A stretch of 64,000 nucleotides of DNA, taken from contig JAXLYX010000019.1 of the NCBI GenBank assembly GCA_046351215.1, forward strand, positions 1 to 64,000, read 5' to 3'. The translations under genes and the position numbers were made by a program. This stretch comes from JAXLYX01 sp046351215. Lineage in GTDB: Bacteria > Myxococcota_A > Polyangia > Polyangiales > Houyiibacteriaceae. Shown in pieces: positions 1 to 8,195 of the stretch; position 1 is the stretch's first letter; each line of letters begins with the position of its first letter. A model generated the notes under the pieces. That model ran no database searches. It was not told the origin of the DNA and saw only the letters and a list, made by a program, of their open reading frames with translations.

Positions 1-1
1 C

Positions 2-2011
2 GCCGCGATCCCGGCGGCCTTCGAGTCGGACGAGTACCGGACGCGCCGCGAGGCGATCGAGGCCCCGTTCAAGGACCGGGGCGAGACGGCCGTCGACTCC
101 GTGGCCACGCTGGCGGCCGCGCGCTCGATCGCGTTCGAGGAGACCGACACCGGCTTCCAGATCCAGGCGATGAAGGACGGCGAGAAGCTCTCGGACGAGG
201 AGGCCGAGAAGCTCCCCGAGGCCGAGAAGCAGCGGCTCGACGAGGCCATGGACGAGGTGGGGGCCCAGATCGAGAAGCTCTTCGACGAGGTGCCGCGCTG
301 GCAGAAGGACCTCCGCGACGCCGTGCGCGTGCTCGACCGGCAGACGGTGAAGACCGTCGTCGACCACCACATCGAGGACGTCCGCCGCCACCACGACGAT
401 CTGCCCGAGGTGAAGGCCTTCCTCGACCGCGTGTACCAGGACCTGCTCGAGGAGCTGCCCGACGTCGTCGGGGCCGCGGCCGCGCCCTCCGAGGGAGGGC
501 CGTCCGAGCCCGAGGCCCAGGTCCTCTCGCGATGCCGGATCAACGTGCTCGTCGAGCACGGGGGCAAGACGGGCGCGCCCGTCGTCGTCGAGGACCATCC
601 GACGATCTCGAACCTCTTCGGTCGCATCGAGCACGTCTCGCGGCAGGGCGCCCTCTCGACCGACTTCGCGCTGATCAAGGCCGGCTCCCTCCACCGCGCG
701 AGCGGGGGCTACCTCATCGTCGACGTCGAGAAGCTGATCGAGACCCCGAACGCCTGGGACCAGCTCAAGCGCGCCTTCCGTGCCCAGGAGGTGCGGATGG
801 AGATCCCGGACGAGATCTTCCTCGCCCAGGGAGGCGCCGTCTCGCTCACGCCGGAGCCGATCCCCTTCGACGTGAAGATCGTCTTCGTCGGCGAGCGCGC
901 GACCTACTACGTCATGGCCGAGCTCGATCGCGAGCTCGACGAGCACGTGAAGGTCATCGCGGACTTCGAGGACGACGTGCCCCGCACGGCGGAGACCGAG
1001 CTCGCCTACGCGCGCCTCTGCGCGAAGCTCATCAAGCAGAAGTCGCTCCGGCCCTTCGATCGGACCGCGGTGGCGCGGGCCGTCGAGCGCGCGGCCGAGC
1101 GGGCGGAGGACGCCTACCGGCTCACCACGAACCTGAGGTGGCTCGCGGACCTGCTCGTCGAAGCCGACCACCACGCCGAGCTCGCGGGTCGGGACGTCGT
1201 CGTCCGCGCCGACGTCGAAGCCGCGCTCGAGGGGCGCGCGAGCCGTGCAGGCCGCCTCCGGGCGATCTCGCTCGAGCAGGTCCGGAACGGGATCGTGACG
1301 CTCGACGTGAACGGATCGATCGTCGGGCAGATCAACGCGCTCGCCGTCATCTCGCTCGGCGACTTCGCGTTCGGCCGCGCGTCGCGGGTCACCTGCCGCG
1401 TGCGCGTCGGTCGCGGCCAGGTGGTCGACATCGATCGCGAGGTCGCGCTCACCGGTCCGATCCACTCGAAGGGCGTGCTGATCCTCCAGGGCTATCTCGG
1501 TGGGACGTACGGCCACGACCACCCGCTCTCGGTCGCCGCGAGCCTGGTCTTCGAGCAGAACTACGAGGGCATCGAGGGCGACAGCGCGTCGCTGGCCGAG
1601 CTGCTCTGCCTCCTCTCGGCGCTCGCCGACATCCCCGTCCGGCAGCAGATCGCGGTCACCGGCGCCATCGACCAGCGCGGTCGGGTGCAAGCGGTCGGCG
1701 GGCTGAACGAGAAGATCGAGGGCTTCTACGACTCCTGCCGGGAGCTCGGGGGCGTCGACGGACATGCCGTCGCGATCCCGGCCTCGAACGTCCGCCACCT
1801 CATGCTTCGCCCCGACGTCGTCGAGGCCGCCCGGGCCGGTCGCTTCCAGGTCATCCCCGTGACCACGGTGGACGAGGCGATCGAGCTCGTGACCGGCGTC
1901 CCCGCGGGTCGGCCATCCCCCGATGGGCGCTACCCGGACGGCAGCTTCCACGCGCGGGTGGCGACGAGGCTCCGCGGCTTCGCGAAGGCCGGGGGCGGCG
2001 CCTTGGGCTGA
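2..2011 (+). CDS. Lon-type ATP-dependent protease, C-terminal part (5' end outside window)
   Basis: The frame is open from base 2, so the N-terminal region lies outside the window. The visible part holds the lid and insertion region typical of the LonB-like/AAA_32 family and a complete C-terminal Lon proteolytic domain. Counting from the GTG at 101, the nucleophile is Ser495 in the motif GDSAS and the partner Lys538 lies in NEKIEGF, giving the Ser-Lys dyad of S16 peptidases. The LRR..DL and GGTYGHDHPLSVAAS segments also fit this family. The enzyme should degrade or remodel cytosolic proteins. The GTG at 101 is an internal codon, not a likely start, because family-typical residues (FESDEYRTRREAIE) are encoded upstream of it. 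The true start cannot be seen. Confidence 0.9.
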   Translation, partial: AAIPAAFESDEYRTRREAIEAPFKDRGETAVDSVATLAAARSIAFEETDTGFQIQAMKDGEKLSDEEAEKLPEAEKQRLDEAMDEVGAQIEKLFDEVPRWQKDLRDAVRVLDRQTVKTVVDHHIEDVRRHHDDLPEVKAFLDRVYQDLLEELPDVVGAAAAPSEGGPSEPEAQVLSRCRINVLVEHGGKTGAPVVVEDHPTISNLFGRIEHVSRQGALSTDFALIKAGSLHRASGGYLIVDVEKLIETPNAWDQLKRAFRAQEVRMEIPDEIFLAQGGAVSLTPEPIPFDVKIVFVGERATYYVMAELDRELDEHVKVIADFEDDVPRTAETELAYARLCAKLIKQKSLRPFDRTAVARAVERAAERAEDAYRLTTNLRWLADLLVEADHHAELAGRDVVVRADVEAALEGRASRAGRLRAISLEQVRNGIVTLDVNGSIVGQINALAVISLGDFAFGRASRVTCRVRVGRGQVVDIDREVALTGPIHSKGVLILQGYLGGTYGHDHPLSVAASLVFEQNYEGIEGDSASLAELLCLLSALADIPVRQQIAVTGAIDQRGRVQAVGGLNEKIEGFYDSCRELGGVDGHAVAIPASNVRHLMLRPDVVEAARAGRFQVIPVTTVDEAIELVTGVPAGRPSPDGRYPDGSFHARVATRLRGFAKAGGGALG

Positions 2012-2063
2012 GGCCCCTCCCCAGGCGCCGGGGGCGTGGTTATCGATCGGGAACGAGGTTCCC

Positions 2064-2486
2064 GTGATCGTCGTCTGTCCGTCCTGCCAATCGAAGGTCC
2101 GAGTGCCCGAGAGCCGTCTCGGGGAGACGTCGCGGTGCGCGCGCTGCAAGGGCTCGCTGACGCCCCTCGAGCGCCCGATCGCCATCGCGAGCGAAGCGGA
2201 GTTCGAGGCGCTCGTCCGCGAGTCGTCGCTGCCCGTGATCGTCGACTTCTGGGCGCCCTGGTGCGGTCCGTGCCGCATGGTCGCGCCCGAGATCGAGAAG
2301 CTCGCGCTGGCGCGCAAGGGGAGGGCGGTCGTCGTGAAGGTGAACACCGACGAGCTCCCGACGCTCGGTCAGCGCCATGCGATCGCGAGCATCCCGACCG
2401 TGGCGGTCTTCCACCACGGCCGGGAGAAGCATCGGATCAGCGGCGCGATGAGCGCGGGCCAGATGGCGAGCGCGCTCGGCCTCTAG
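2064..2486 (+). CDS. trxC: Thioredoxin with N-terminal zinc ribbon (TrxC-like)
   Basis: This 140-residue protein begins at GTG 2064, preceded by GAGG at 2055-2058. The N terminus has two CxxC pairs (Cys5/Cys8 and Cys25/Cys28), the zinc ribbon found in thioredoxin 2. A thioredoxin fold follows with the active site W-C-G-P-C at residues 66-70 in FWAPWCGPCR and the cis-proline segment IPTVAVF. It should be a cytosolic disulfide reductase tuned by zinc. An upstream start would overlap the Lon gene and add sequence foreign to the family, so the GTG next to the zinc ribbon is preferred. It follows the Lon gene by 52 bases and both may serve protein quality control. Confidence 0.9.
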   Translation: MIVVCPSCQSKVRVPESRLGETSRCARCKGSLTPLERPIAIASEAEFEALVRESSLPVIVDFWAPWCGPCRMVAPEIEKLALARKGRAVVVKVNTDELPTLGQRHAIASIPTVAVFHHGREKHRISGAMSAGQMASALGL

Positions 2487-2492
2487 CCGCGG

Positions 2493-4022
2493 TCAGTGCA
2501 GGACCGCGGGCTTGCGCGCGGCCGTGCTCTCGGGTGACGCCGCCTCGCGGGCGCCGACGCGGACCTTGGCCTTCTCGAACTCCATCACGCCGTCGTCGAC
2601 CGGCCCGTTGCGGAGCTTCACGACGTCGACGAGGTAGTTCATGCCGAGCTTCCAGGGCCACTTCGAGCCCTGGCGCGGCAGGCCGCCGATCGAGCGTTGG
2701 ACGTAGCCGGCGCCGAAGTCGAGGAGCGGGGTGCGCTTCATCGACGCGTCGCGGTTGCGCGGCACGAAGACGTCGTACCCCTTCTCGTCCATGTGATGGA
2801 GGAGCCGGCAGAAGTACTCCGAGACGAGGTCCGCCTTCAGCGTCCACGACGAGTTCGTGTAGCCGATCGTGAAGCAGGAGTTCGGCACGTCGCTCAGCAT
2901 CATGCCCTTGTAGGTCATGGTGTCGGCGAGGCTCACCAGGCGCCCGTCCACCCGGAGCTCGGCGCCGCCCATCATCTGGAGCGTGAAGCCCGTGGCGGAG
3001 ACGATGATGTCCGCCTCGAGCTCCTGGCCCGACGCGAGCTTCACGCCCTTCTCGGTGAACGTCTCGATGGTGTCCGTGACGATCGAGACCTTGCCCTCGC
3101 GGATCGTGCGGAACAGGTCGCCGTCGGGAACGGCGCAGAGCCGCTGATCCCACGGGTTGTACCGGGGCTTGAAGTGCGTATCGATGTCGTAGCCGGGCGG
3201 GAGCTGCTGCTCGAGCATCTTCCGGATGCCCTTCTTCACGAGCTCCGGACGCCGCTGGCTCATCTGGTAGACGGCGAGGTTCAGGAGCACGTTCTTCCAG
3301 CGCGTGATCGAGTAGGCGACCTCCTCGGGGAGGACCTTCCGCATCGCGCCGGCGAGCGGATCCTTGCCCGGCACCGTGACGATGTACGTCGGCGAGCGCT
3401 GGAGCATCGTCACGTGCGCGGCCTCGTCGGCCATCGAGGGCACGAGGGTGACGGCCGTCGCACCGCTGCCGATCACGAGGACCTTCTTGCCGCGGTAGTC
3501 GAGCTTGTCCGGCCAGAACTGCGGGTGGATCAGCTGTCCCTGGTAGCGGGCCATGCCGGGCCAATCGGGCGTGTAGCCCTTGTCGTAGCGGTAGTAGCCG
3601 CTGCAGTTGTAGACGAAGCTCGCCGTGAGCTTCACCCGCTCGCCGGTGTCGGTGCGCTCGGCCTCGACGGTCCAGCGACGGTCGGCCGACGACCAATCCG
3701 CACGCACGACCTTGTGGTGGAAGCGGATCTTCCGATCGATGCCGGCCTCGCGCGCCGTGTCGCGGATGTACTCGAGGATCGTCGGCCCGTCGGCGAGCGC
3801 CTTCTCGCCCGTGTAGGGACGGAAGCGGTAGCCGAGCGTGTACATGTCGGAGTCGGAGCGGATGCCCGGATAGCGGAAGAGATCCCACGTGCCTCCGATC
3901 ACGTCGCGCGCCTCGAGGATGGCGTACGACTTCGTGGGGCAATCGTGCTGGAGCTGATGCGCGGCTCCGATGCCCGAGAGTCCCGCGCCCACGATCAGCA
4001 CGTCGACGTGTTCTTGGCCCAT
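2493..4022 (-). CDS. Flavin-containing monooxygenase / Baeyer-Villiger-type monooxygenase
   Basis: This 509-residue protein starts at ATG 4022, with AAGGAG about seven bases upstream on the coding strand; a longer reading to 4103 lacks such a site and would run through a palindromic operator. It has an FAD-binding GAGLSG at residues 12-17, a second Rossmann motif IGSGAT for NADPH, and between them the FMO/BVMO-type fingerprint GQLIHPQFWPD. Enzymes of this class insert oxygen into ketones or oxidise heteroatoms with NADPH and O2; the substrate is unknown. The gene is convergent with trxC (6-bp gap). Regulation by a TetR-type repressor is suggested by the palindrome at 4073-4087, but no such regulator gene is adjacent. 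Confidence 0.88.
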   Translation of the reverse strand: MGQEHVDVLIVGAGLSGIGAAHQLQHDCPTKSYAILEARDVIGGTWDLFRYPGIRSDSDMYTLGYRFRPYTGEKALADGPTILEYIRDTAREAGIDRKIRFHHKVVRADWSSADRRWTVEAERTDTGERVKLTASFVYNCSGYYRYDKGYTPDWPGMARYQGQLIHPQFWPDKLDYRGKKVLVIGSGATAVTLVPSMADEAAHVTMLQRSPTYIVTVPGKDPLAGAMRKVLPEEVAYSITRWKNVLLNLAVYQMSQRRPELVKKGIRKMLEQQLPPGYDIDTHFKPRYNPWDQRLCAVPDGDLFRTIREGKVSIVTDTIETFTEKGVKLASGQELEADIIVSATGFTLQMMGGAELRVDGRLVSLADTMTYKGMMLSDVPNSCFTIGYTNSSWTLKADLVSEYFCRLLHHMDEKGYDVFVPRNRDASMKRTPLLDFGAGYVQRSIGGLPRQGSKWPWKLGMNYLVDVVKLRNGPVDDGVMEFEKAKVRVGAREAASPESTAARKPAVLH

Positions 4023-4072
4023 CCCCGACTCCTTGGCTGGGTCCCCTCGGGGACCGACCGATTCCTGTGCTA

Positions 4073-4087
4073 TTGACTTATAGTCAA
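4073..4087. promoter_or_regulatory. Perfect 6+3+6 palindrome, candidate operator for the monooxygenase
   Basis: TTGACT-TAT-AGTCAA lies 51 bases upstream of the monooxygenase start, in an A/T-rich pocket within G+C-rich DNA. Length and symmetry fit a TetR-family dimer site. A second dyad, GTCCCC-TC-GGGGAC, lies at 4051-4064 between it and the ribosome binding site. Confidence 0.5.
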
Positions 4088-4132
4088 CGGCGGCGGGCGT
4101 CAAGGGGGCGGTCCGAGGGCGGGGCGGGAAAG

Positions 4133-4166
4133 GCCGGCCGCCGCACCCGAGGATGCGGCGGCCGGC
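4133..4166 (-). terminator. Strong hairpin after the flotillin gene
   Basis: A perfect 13-bp stem (4133-4145 with 4154-4166) encloses an 8-base loop. It begins six bases after the flotillin stop on the minus strand and is followed by CTTTCCC, so there is only a weak T run. Position and stability make it a likely transcription end for the yqiJ-flotillin operon. Confidence 0.55.
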
Positions 4167-4171
4167 ACGGT

Positions 4172-6013
4172 TCAGGCGGCTCGATCGTCACCGTCGGAGG
4201 GGGCCCGGACCTCGGGGATCGGACGGCTCTCCTCCTCGCCGCGGCTCACGGTCGGCTCCTCGACCACCTGGGTCGGGCCCGGCCCCGCGGTGGAGCCGAG
4301 CCGGGCGGCGGCCGCCGTGGCGAGGGTGCCGAGCCCCGCGACGAGCTCCCGCGTGCCGTCTCCGGCCTGCGCGAAGAAGCCGTTCACGACCTCGGCCGCC
4401 GACTGGCCCCGGATCAGCGACTCGGCGATGCGGGCGACGTCGTCGGTCGTTCCGTACAGGTTCGCCTGCATCTTCGTGAAGAGGCTGGCCTGCGCGTTGG
4501 CGACCGCCACCCGGACCTCCTTCTCGGCTTCGATGCGGAGCTTCGCGAGCTCGAACTCCTGGGCGACGCGACCGTGCTGCTCCCGGGCCTCGAGCTCGCG
4601 GCGCACGACGGTGTCGATGCGATCGCGCTCGACCTCGACCTCCGCGCGGCGCACCTCGATCGGGATCATCGCACGGACCTTCTCGCCGCCCGCCCGCAGC
4701 CTCTCGGCCTCGGCGTCCGCTTCGGCGCGCTTGCGCGTGGCCTCGGCCTCCGCGTCGGCCGCGACGCGGCGCGCTTCCGCCTGCTTCGCGAGCGTGTAGG
4801 CCTCGGCGTCCGCGCGGCGCTGCTCACCGACGTACGCCATCTCGGCCTCCGCCTCGGCGGCGAGCACCTTCTGCACCTTGCCTCGCTCGGCGTCCTCGCG
4901 GACGCGGACGGTCTCGACCTGCTGGCGCGCACGCTCGCGCAGCGCCTCCGCCTCGGCGAGGGCCTGCTCCGCAGCCGCACGACGACGCTCGGCCTCCGCG
5001 ATCCGCTCCTGCTTCTCGCGCTCGGCCACCTCGATCGCCTGCTCCTCGGCGCGAGCGGCGATCGCGAGCGCCTGCCGCTTCTCTAGGTCCGCGAGGTCCA
5101 TCTGGCGCCGCGCCGCGATGGTCTCGAGGTGGGCGTCACGGGTGGTCGACGCACGGACCCTCTCCACCTCGGCCCGCTGCCGGGCCTCGGCCTCGTTCTC
5201 CACGCGCTCGAGCTCGAGCACCTGGCTGCGGGCCACGACGTCCTGCTCCTTGCGCACCTTCTCTCCTTCCCGCACGAGGCGGTTCCTCTCCGTGAGGTTC
5301 AGCTGGGTGATCTCGGCGATCTTGCGGCGACCCTGGGCGTCGAAGATGTTGCCGTCCCGGAGGAAGCTCTCGTCGGTCTGGTCGAGGCGAGAGATCGTGA
5401 CCGTCTCGAGCACGAGACCGTTGCTCCGGAGGTCCTCGCCGACGAGACGGACGACCTCGTTCAGGAACTCGTCACGCTCCGAGTTGAGCTCTTCGAGCGT
5501 GCGGCTCGCGGCGGCCGTACGGAGCGCCGAGACCAGCTTGTCCTCGACGAGGGCCTTCACCTCCGGCGAGCGGCTCATGCGGTCGCCGAGCGAGCGAGAG
5601 GCCTGGAGGATGCTCTCGGCGTCCGGCTGCACTCGGACGAAGAACTCCGCGCGGACGTCCGCACGGAGCTTGTCGCTCGTGATGAGGGCGTCCTCGTTCT
5701 CGCGGCAGACCTCGAGCTTGATCGTCTGGAGCGAGACACGTACGAGCTCGTGGACGAACGGCACGACGAGCGCGCCGCCGTCGCGCACGACGCGCGCTCC
5801 TCCGAGGCCCGTCCGGACGAAGGCCTCGTTGGCCTTCGTGCGCTGGAAGAGCTTCGTGATGGTGGCGAGCACGGTCGTGGCGGCGAGCACGAGCGTGCCC
5901 GTGCCGGCGAAGACCGCGGTCTCCGCCGCGCCGAGGGGTTGTCCCACCACACGCGCGATCACGGGCGTCGCGACCAACGCGATACCGAAGAGAGTGGCGA
6001 GCCAGGCTGTCAT
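4172..6013 (-). CDS. Flotillin-like SPFH-domain protein (YqiK-like)
   Basis: This 613-residue protein has two hydrophobic segments in the first 55 residues (from MTAWLATLFGIALVA through LVLAATTVLATITKLF), then an SPFH/band 7 domain to about residue 230. A long Ala/Glu/Arg-rich coiled coil runs from about 230 to 500, and the tail resembles flotillin C termini. Flotillins scaffold membrane microdomains and are linked to membrane fluidity. The start overlaps the stop of the upstream YqiJ-like gene by four bases (ATGA), so the two are translationally coupled, as in yqiJ-yqiK of enterobacteria. A reading that continues beyond 6013 runs through the upstream gene out of frame and is not protein-like. 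A strong hairpin follows the stop. Confidence 0.88.
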   Translation of the reverse strand: MTAWLATLFGIALVATPVIARVVGQPLGAAETAVFAGTGTLVLAATTVLATITKLFQRTKANEAFVRTGLGGARVVRDGGALVVPFVHELVRVSLQTIKLEVCRENEDALITSDKLRADVRAEFFVRVQPDAESILQASRSLGDRMSRSPEVKALVEDKLVSALRTAAASRTLEELNSERDEFLNEVVRLVGEDLRSNGLVLETVTISRLDQTDESFLRDGNIFDAQGRRKIAEITQLNLTERNRLVREGEKVRKEQDVVARSQVLELERVENEAEARQRAEVERVRASTTRDAHLETIAARRQMDLADLEKRQALAIAARAEEQAIEVAEREKQERIAEAERRRAAAEQALAEAEALRERARQQVETVRVREDAERGKVQKVLAAEAEAEMAYVGEQRRADAEAYTLAKQAEARRVAADAEAEATRKRAEADAEAERLRAGGEKVRAMIPIEVRRAEVEVERDRIDTVVRRELEAREQHGRVAQEFELAKLRIEAEKEVRVAVANAQASLFTKMQANLYGTTDDVARIAESLIRGQSAAEVVNGFFAQAGDGTRELVAGLGTLATAAAARLGSTAGPGPTQVVEEPTVSRGEEESRPIPEVRAPSDGDDRAA

Positions 6014-6672
6014 CGATGGTTCTCCGTTTCTGGATCGACCGGGGGCGAGAGCGCCTCCGGTGGAAGGGGGACGACGAGGTCGCGGTGCCGGCTCCGGTCG
6101 TGGTCGACCACCAGCACGTGCGCGCCCACGGGCGGCAGCGGCTCCTCGCTCTCGACGGGGACGCGCAGCTCCGTTCCGTCGTCGTGGCGGACGCGGATCA
6201 CGCCTTCCGAGGCCGAGAGACGCAGCACGACCACGCCGACGCGTCCGCGCCGCTCGGAAGGGGACGAAGCGTAGGTCTCGACGCTCGGGATCATGGAGGC
6301 CACGAGTCGGGTGAAGACCGGATTCACGGTCACCGCGAGCACCGATGCGAGGACGACCGACACCCACGCATCGATCGGTCTCGGCAGGAACGACGGGGTC
6401 ACGGTCGCGAGCAACCAGCCGCTCGCGCCGAAGAGGGCCGAGAGGCCGAAGAGACCCACGACCACCGGCACGCGTCCGAGGCCGACGATCGACAGCAGGG
6501 CTGGCAGCGGGGACGAGCCCGCACCGTCCGCGTCGCCGTCGCCGTCGCCGTCGCCATCCGCGTCGCCATCCGCGTCGCCCGTGGCCGCGCCGAGCACCGC
6601 GCCGACGGAGAGGAGGACCGAGGCGGCGAGCGCGATCGCGAAGAGCCATTCGTGCGCACGGAGGGGATGCAT
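6010..6672 (-). CDS. YqiJ/NfeD-like OB-fold membrane protein, partner of the flotillin
   Basis: This 220-residue protein starts at ATG 6672 (MHPLRAHEWLFAIALAAS). It has an N-terminal hydrophobic helix at about 10-30, an acidic linker of alternating Gly-Asp and Ala-Asp pairs at about 32-50, two more hydrophobic segments (about 60-120), and a C-terminal OB-fold-like beta domain (about 140-215). The architecture and the coupled downstream flotillin match YqiJ/NfeD-type partners, which act together in membrane domain organisation. The Asp-Gly linker is encoded by a hexanucleotide-like repeat and may vary in length between strains. The family assignment rests on layout and context more than on diagnostic residues. 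Confidence 0.75.
   Translation of the reverse strand: MHPLRAHEWLFAIALAASVLLSVGAVLGAATGDADGDADGDGDGDGDADGAGSSPLPALLSIVGLGRVPVVVGLFGLSALFGASGWLLATVTPSFLPRPIDAWVSVVLASVLAVTVNPVFTRLVASMIPSVETYASSPSERRGRVGVVVLRLSASEGVIRVRHDDGTELRVPVESEEPLPPVGAHVLVVDHDRSRHRDLVVPLPPEALSPPVDPETENHR
6525..6580. repeat. CGTCGC/CCATCC simple repeat inside the yqiJ-like gene
   Basis: About 56 bases of repeated GTCGCC and ATCCGC units encode the Asp-Gly-rich linker on the minus strand. The hexameric periodicity keeps the frame if units are gained or lost. Confidence 0.7.
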
Positions 6673-6782
6673 GGAGACCTCGACTCCCGACTGAGCAAGC
6701 GCGATGCCAAGCGATGAGAGCTCTTCGTGTCTGCTGAATCCGCCTAGAGAAGGTCGACGCGCGTTCGATTCGCCTAGGTGGA

Positions 6783-8195
6783 ATGCATCGTCCGATGCAA
6801 GATGCACGGATGCCGCGAGCCGTCCCCCGTTCCGTCGCACGCAGCGTCGAGAGGCTGCTCGGCAATCCACTCGATGTCCCCGCGGACGAGCGGGAGGAAG
6901 CCGTCCGGACGATCTCCCGAGCGTCGCCGTCCGGCCTCTCGGAGTGGGCCGCGGCGCTCGGCGCCGAGCCGGTCGCGCTCGCGGTCGCGGTGTCCGCCAT
7001 CGGAGCCGGCCGGGAGCCCTCCGAGGCCCTCGTGGCCGCGAGGTCGGTCCTCCGCGAGCCGAAGTCCGCGCCGCTCGCCTCCGAGCTCGTGCGGATCGCG
7101 TCCGCGTCGAGCCGGTGCACGTCGGCCCTCGCGGCGATCGCGGGCGAGAGCGACGCGCTCACGGAGCTCCGTCGGGCCACGTGGGGGGCCTGTTTCGGGC
7201 GCTCGATGCTCCACGCCCGCCACGTCGCCCGCGTCATCCGCGATCACGACGTGCTCGTCACCGGGGAGACCGGCACGGGCAAGGAGCTCGTCGCCGAGGC
7301 CATCCTCGCGGGGGCCTTCGGGCCGGTCGACGCGGGGCCTCCGCCGAGGGCGGCGCTCAACGTCGCGGCCGTCCCCGAGACGCTGGTGGAGAGCGAGCTC
7401 TTCGGGCACCGACGCGGGGCGTTCACGGGCGCGACAGCCGATCGCCGCGGTCTGATCCGCTCGGTCGACGGGGGCTGCCTCTTCCTCGACGAGGTCGGCG
7501 AGCTCCCGCCGACCGTGCAGGCGAAGCTCCTCCGCGTCATCGAGACCGACCGAGTCCAGGCGATCGGCTCGGACGTCACGCATGCGGTCGACGTCCGCTT
7601 CGTCGGGGCCACGCACCGGGATCTCCGGGCGGCGATCGAGGCCGGCACGTTCCGCGAGGACCTCTACCAGCGCCTCGCGGGCACCGTCCTCCACGTGCCG
7701 CCGCTGCGCGAGCGCCCCGGGGACGTCGTGGCGATCGGCGAGCGGTTCCTCGAAGAGATCCCCCTCGGTGGTCCCATGGCGGCGGAGATCGCTCGAGTGC
7801 GCCGCTGGCTCCACGGCGACGAAGCCCGCCGCCACGCCTATCCCGGCAACGTCCGCCAGCTCAAGAACGCGCTGCGGAACCTCCTGCTCGGGCTGCCGCA
7901 CGCCCTCTCCGAGGCGCCCGCGTCGCCCGCCCTCCGGGCCTCCTTCGCGGGCGAGGTCGTGCCGGAGCGGATCCGGGGCGGCAGCGCGACGTTGGCCGAG
8001 GTGGAGGCTTGGTACGCGCATCGGGCGCTCGAGGCCTCGCGCGGGAACGTCGCGGCCGCCGCCCGTCTCCTCGGCATCGACCGGACCACCCTCGCCCGCA
8101 AGCAGCGGAGCTTCGCGGGAGCCGGCGTCGGGGGCTCGGAGACGGGCGGAGGGGAGCTCAGGGGACGAGGGAGACCCGGAACCTCCGGCCCTTGA
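6783..8195 (+). CDS. Sigma-54-dependent transcriptional activator with Fis-type HTH
   Basis: This protein has up to 470 residues. The first ~125 residues match no domain I recognise and may sense a signal. An AAA+ domain follows with Walker A GETGTGKE at 161-168, the sigma-54 contact loop GAFTGA at 212-217, Walker B LFLDEVGEL and a sensor region. A Fis-like helix-turn-helix lies at the C terminus (AAARLLGIDRTTLARKQR). It should remodel sigma-54 RNA polymerase at enhancer-dependent promoters. It is divergent from the yqiJ-flotillin operon (110-bp gap), which is a reasonable candidate target. Start sites at 6783, 6795 and 6810 are all possible; none has a good ribosome site. The last 38 bases overlap the convergent helicase gene. 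Confidence 0.9.
   Translation: MHRPMQDARMPRAVPRSVARSVERLLGNPLDVPADEREEAVRTISRASPSGLSEWAAALGAEPVALAVAVSAIGAGREPSEALVAARSVLREPKSAPLASELVRIASASSRCTSALAAIAGESDALTELRRATWGACFGRSMLHARHVARVIRDHDVLVTGETGTGKELVAEAILAGAFGPVDAGPPPRAALNVAAVPETLVESELFGHRRGAFTGATADRRGLIRSVDGGCLFLDEVGELPPTVQAKLLRVIETDRVQAIGSDVTHAVDVRFVGATHRDLRAAIEAGTFREDLYQRLAGTVLHVPPLRERPGDVVAIGERFLEEIPLGGPMAAEIARVRRWLHGDEARRHAYPGNVRQLKNALRNLLLGLPHALSEAPASPALRASFAGEVVPERIRGGSATLAEVEAWYAHRALEASRGNVAAAARLLGIDRTTLARKQRSFAGAGVGGSETGGGELRGRGRPGTSGP
6784..6799. promoter_or_regulatory. Palindrome over the start of the sigma-54 regulator gene
   Basis: TGCATCG-TC-CGATGCA is a perfect 7+2+7 dyad overlapping the first possible ATG (6783) of the regulator. 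Upstream, CGCCTAG occurs twice in direct order (about 6741 and 6771). These could be operator elements for the divergent yqiJ and regulator genes. The dyad also suggests that translation may begin at a later ATG (6795 or 6810). Confidence 0.35.
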
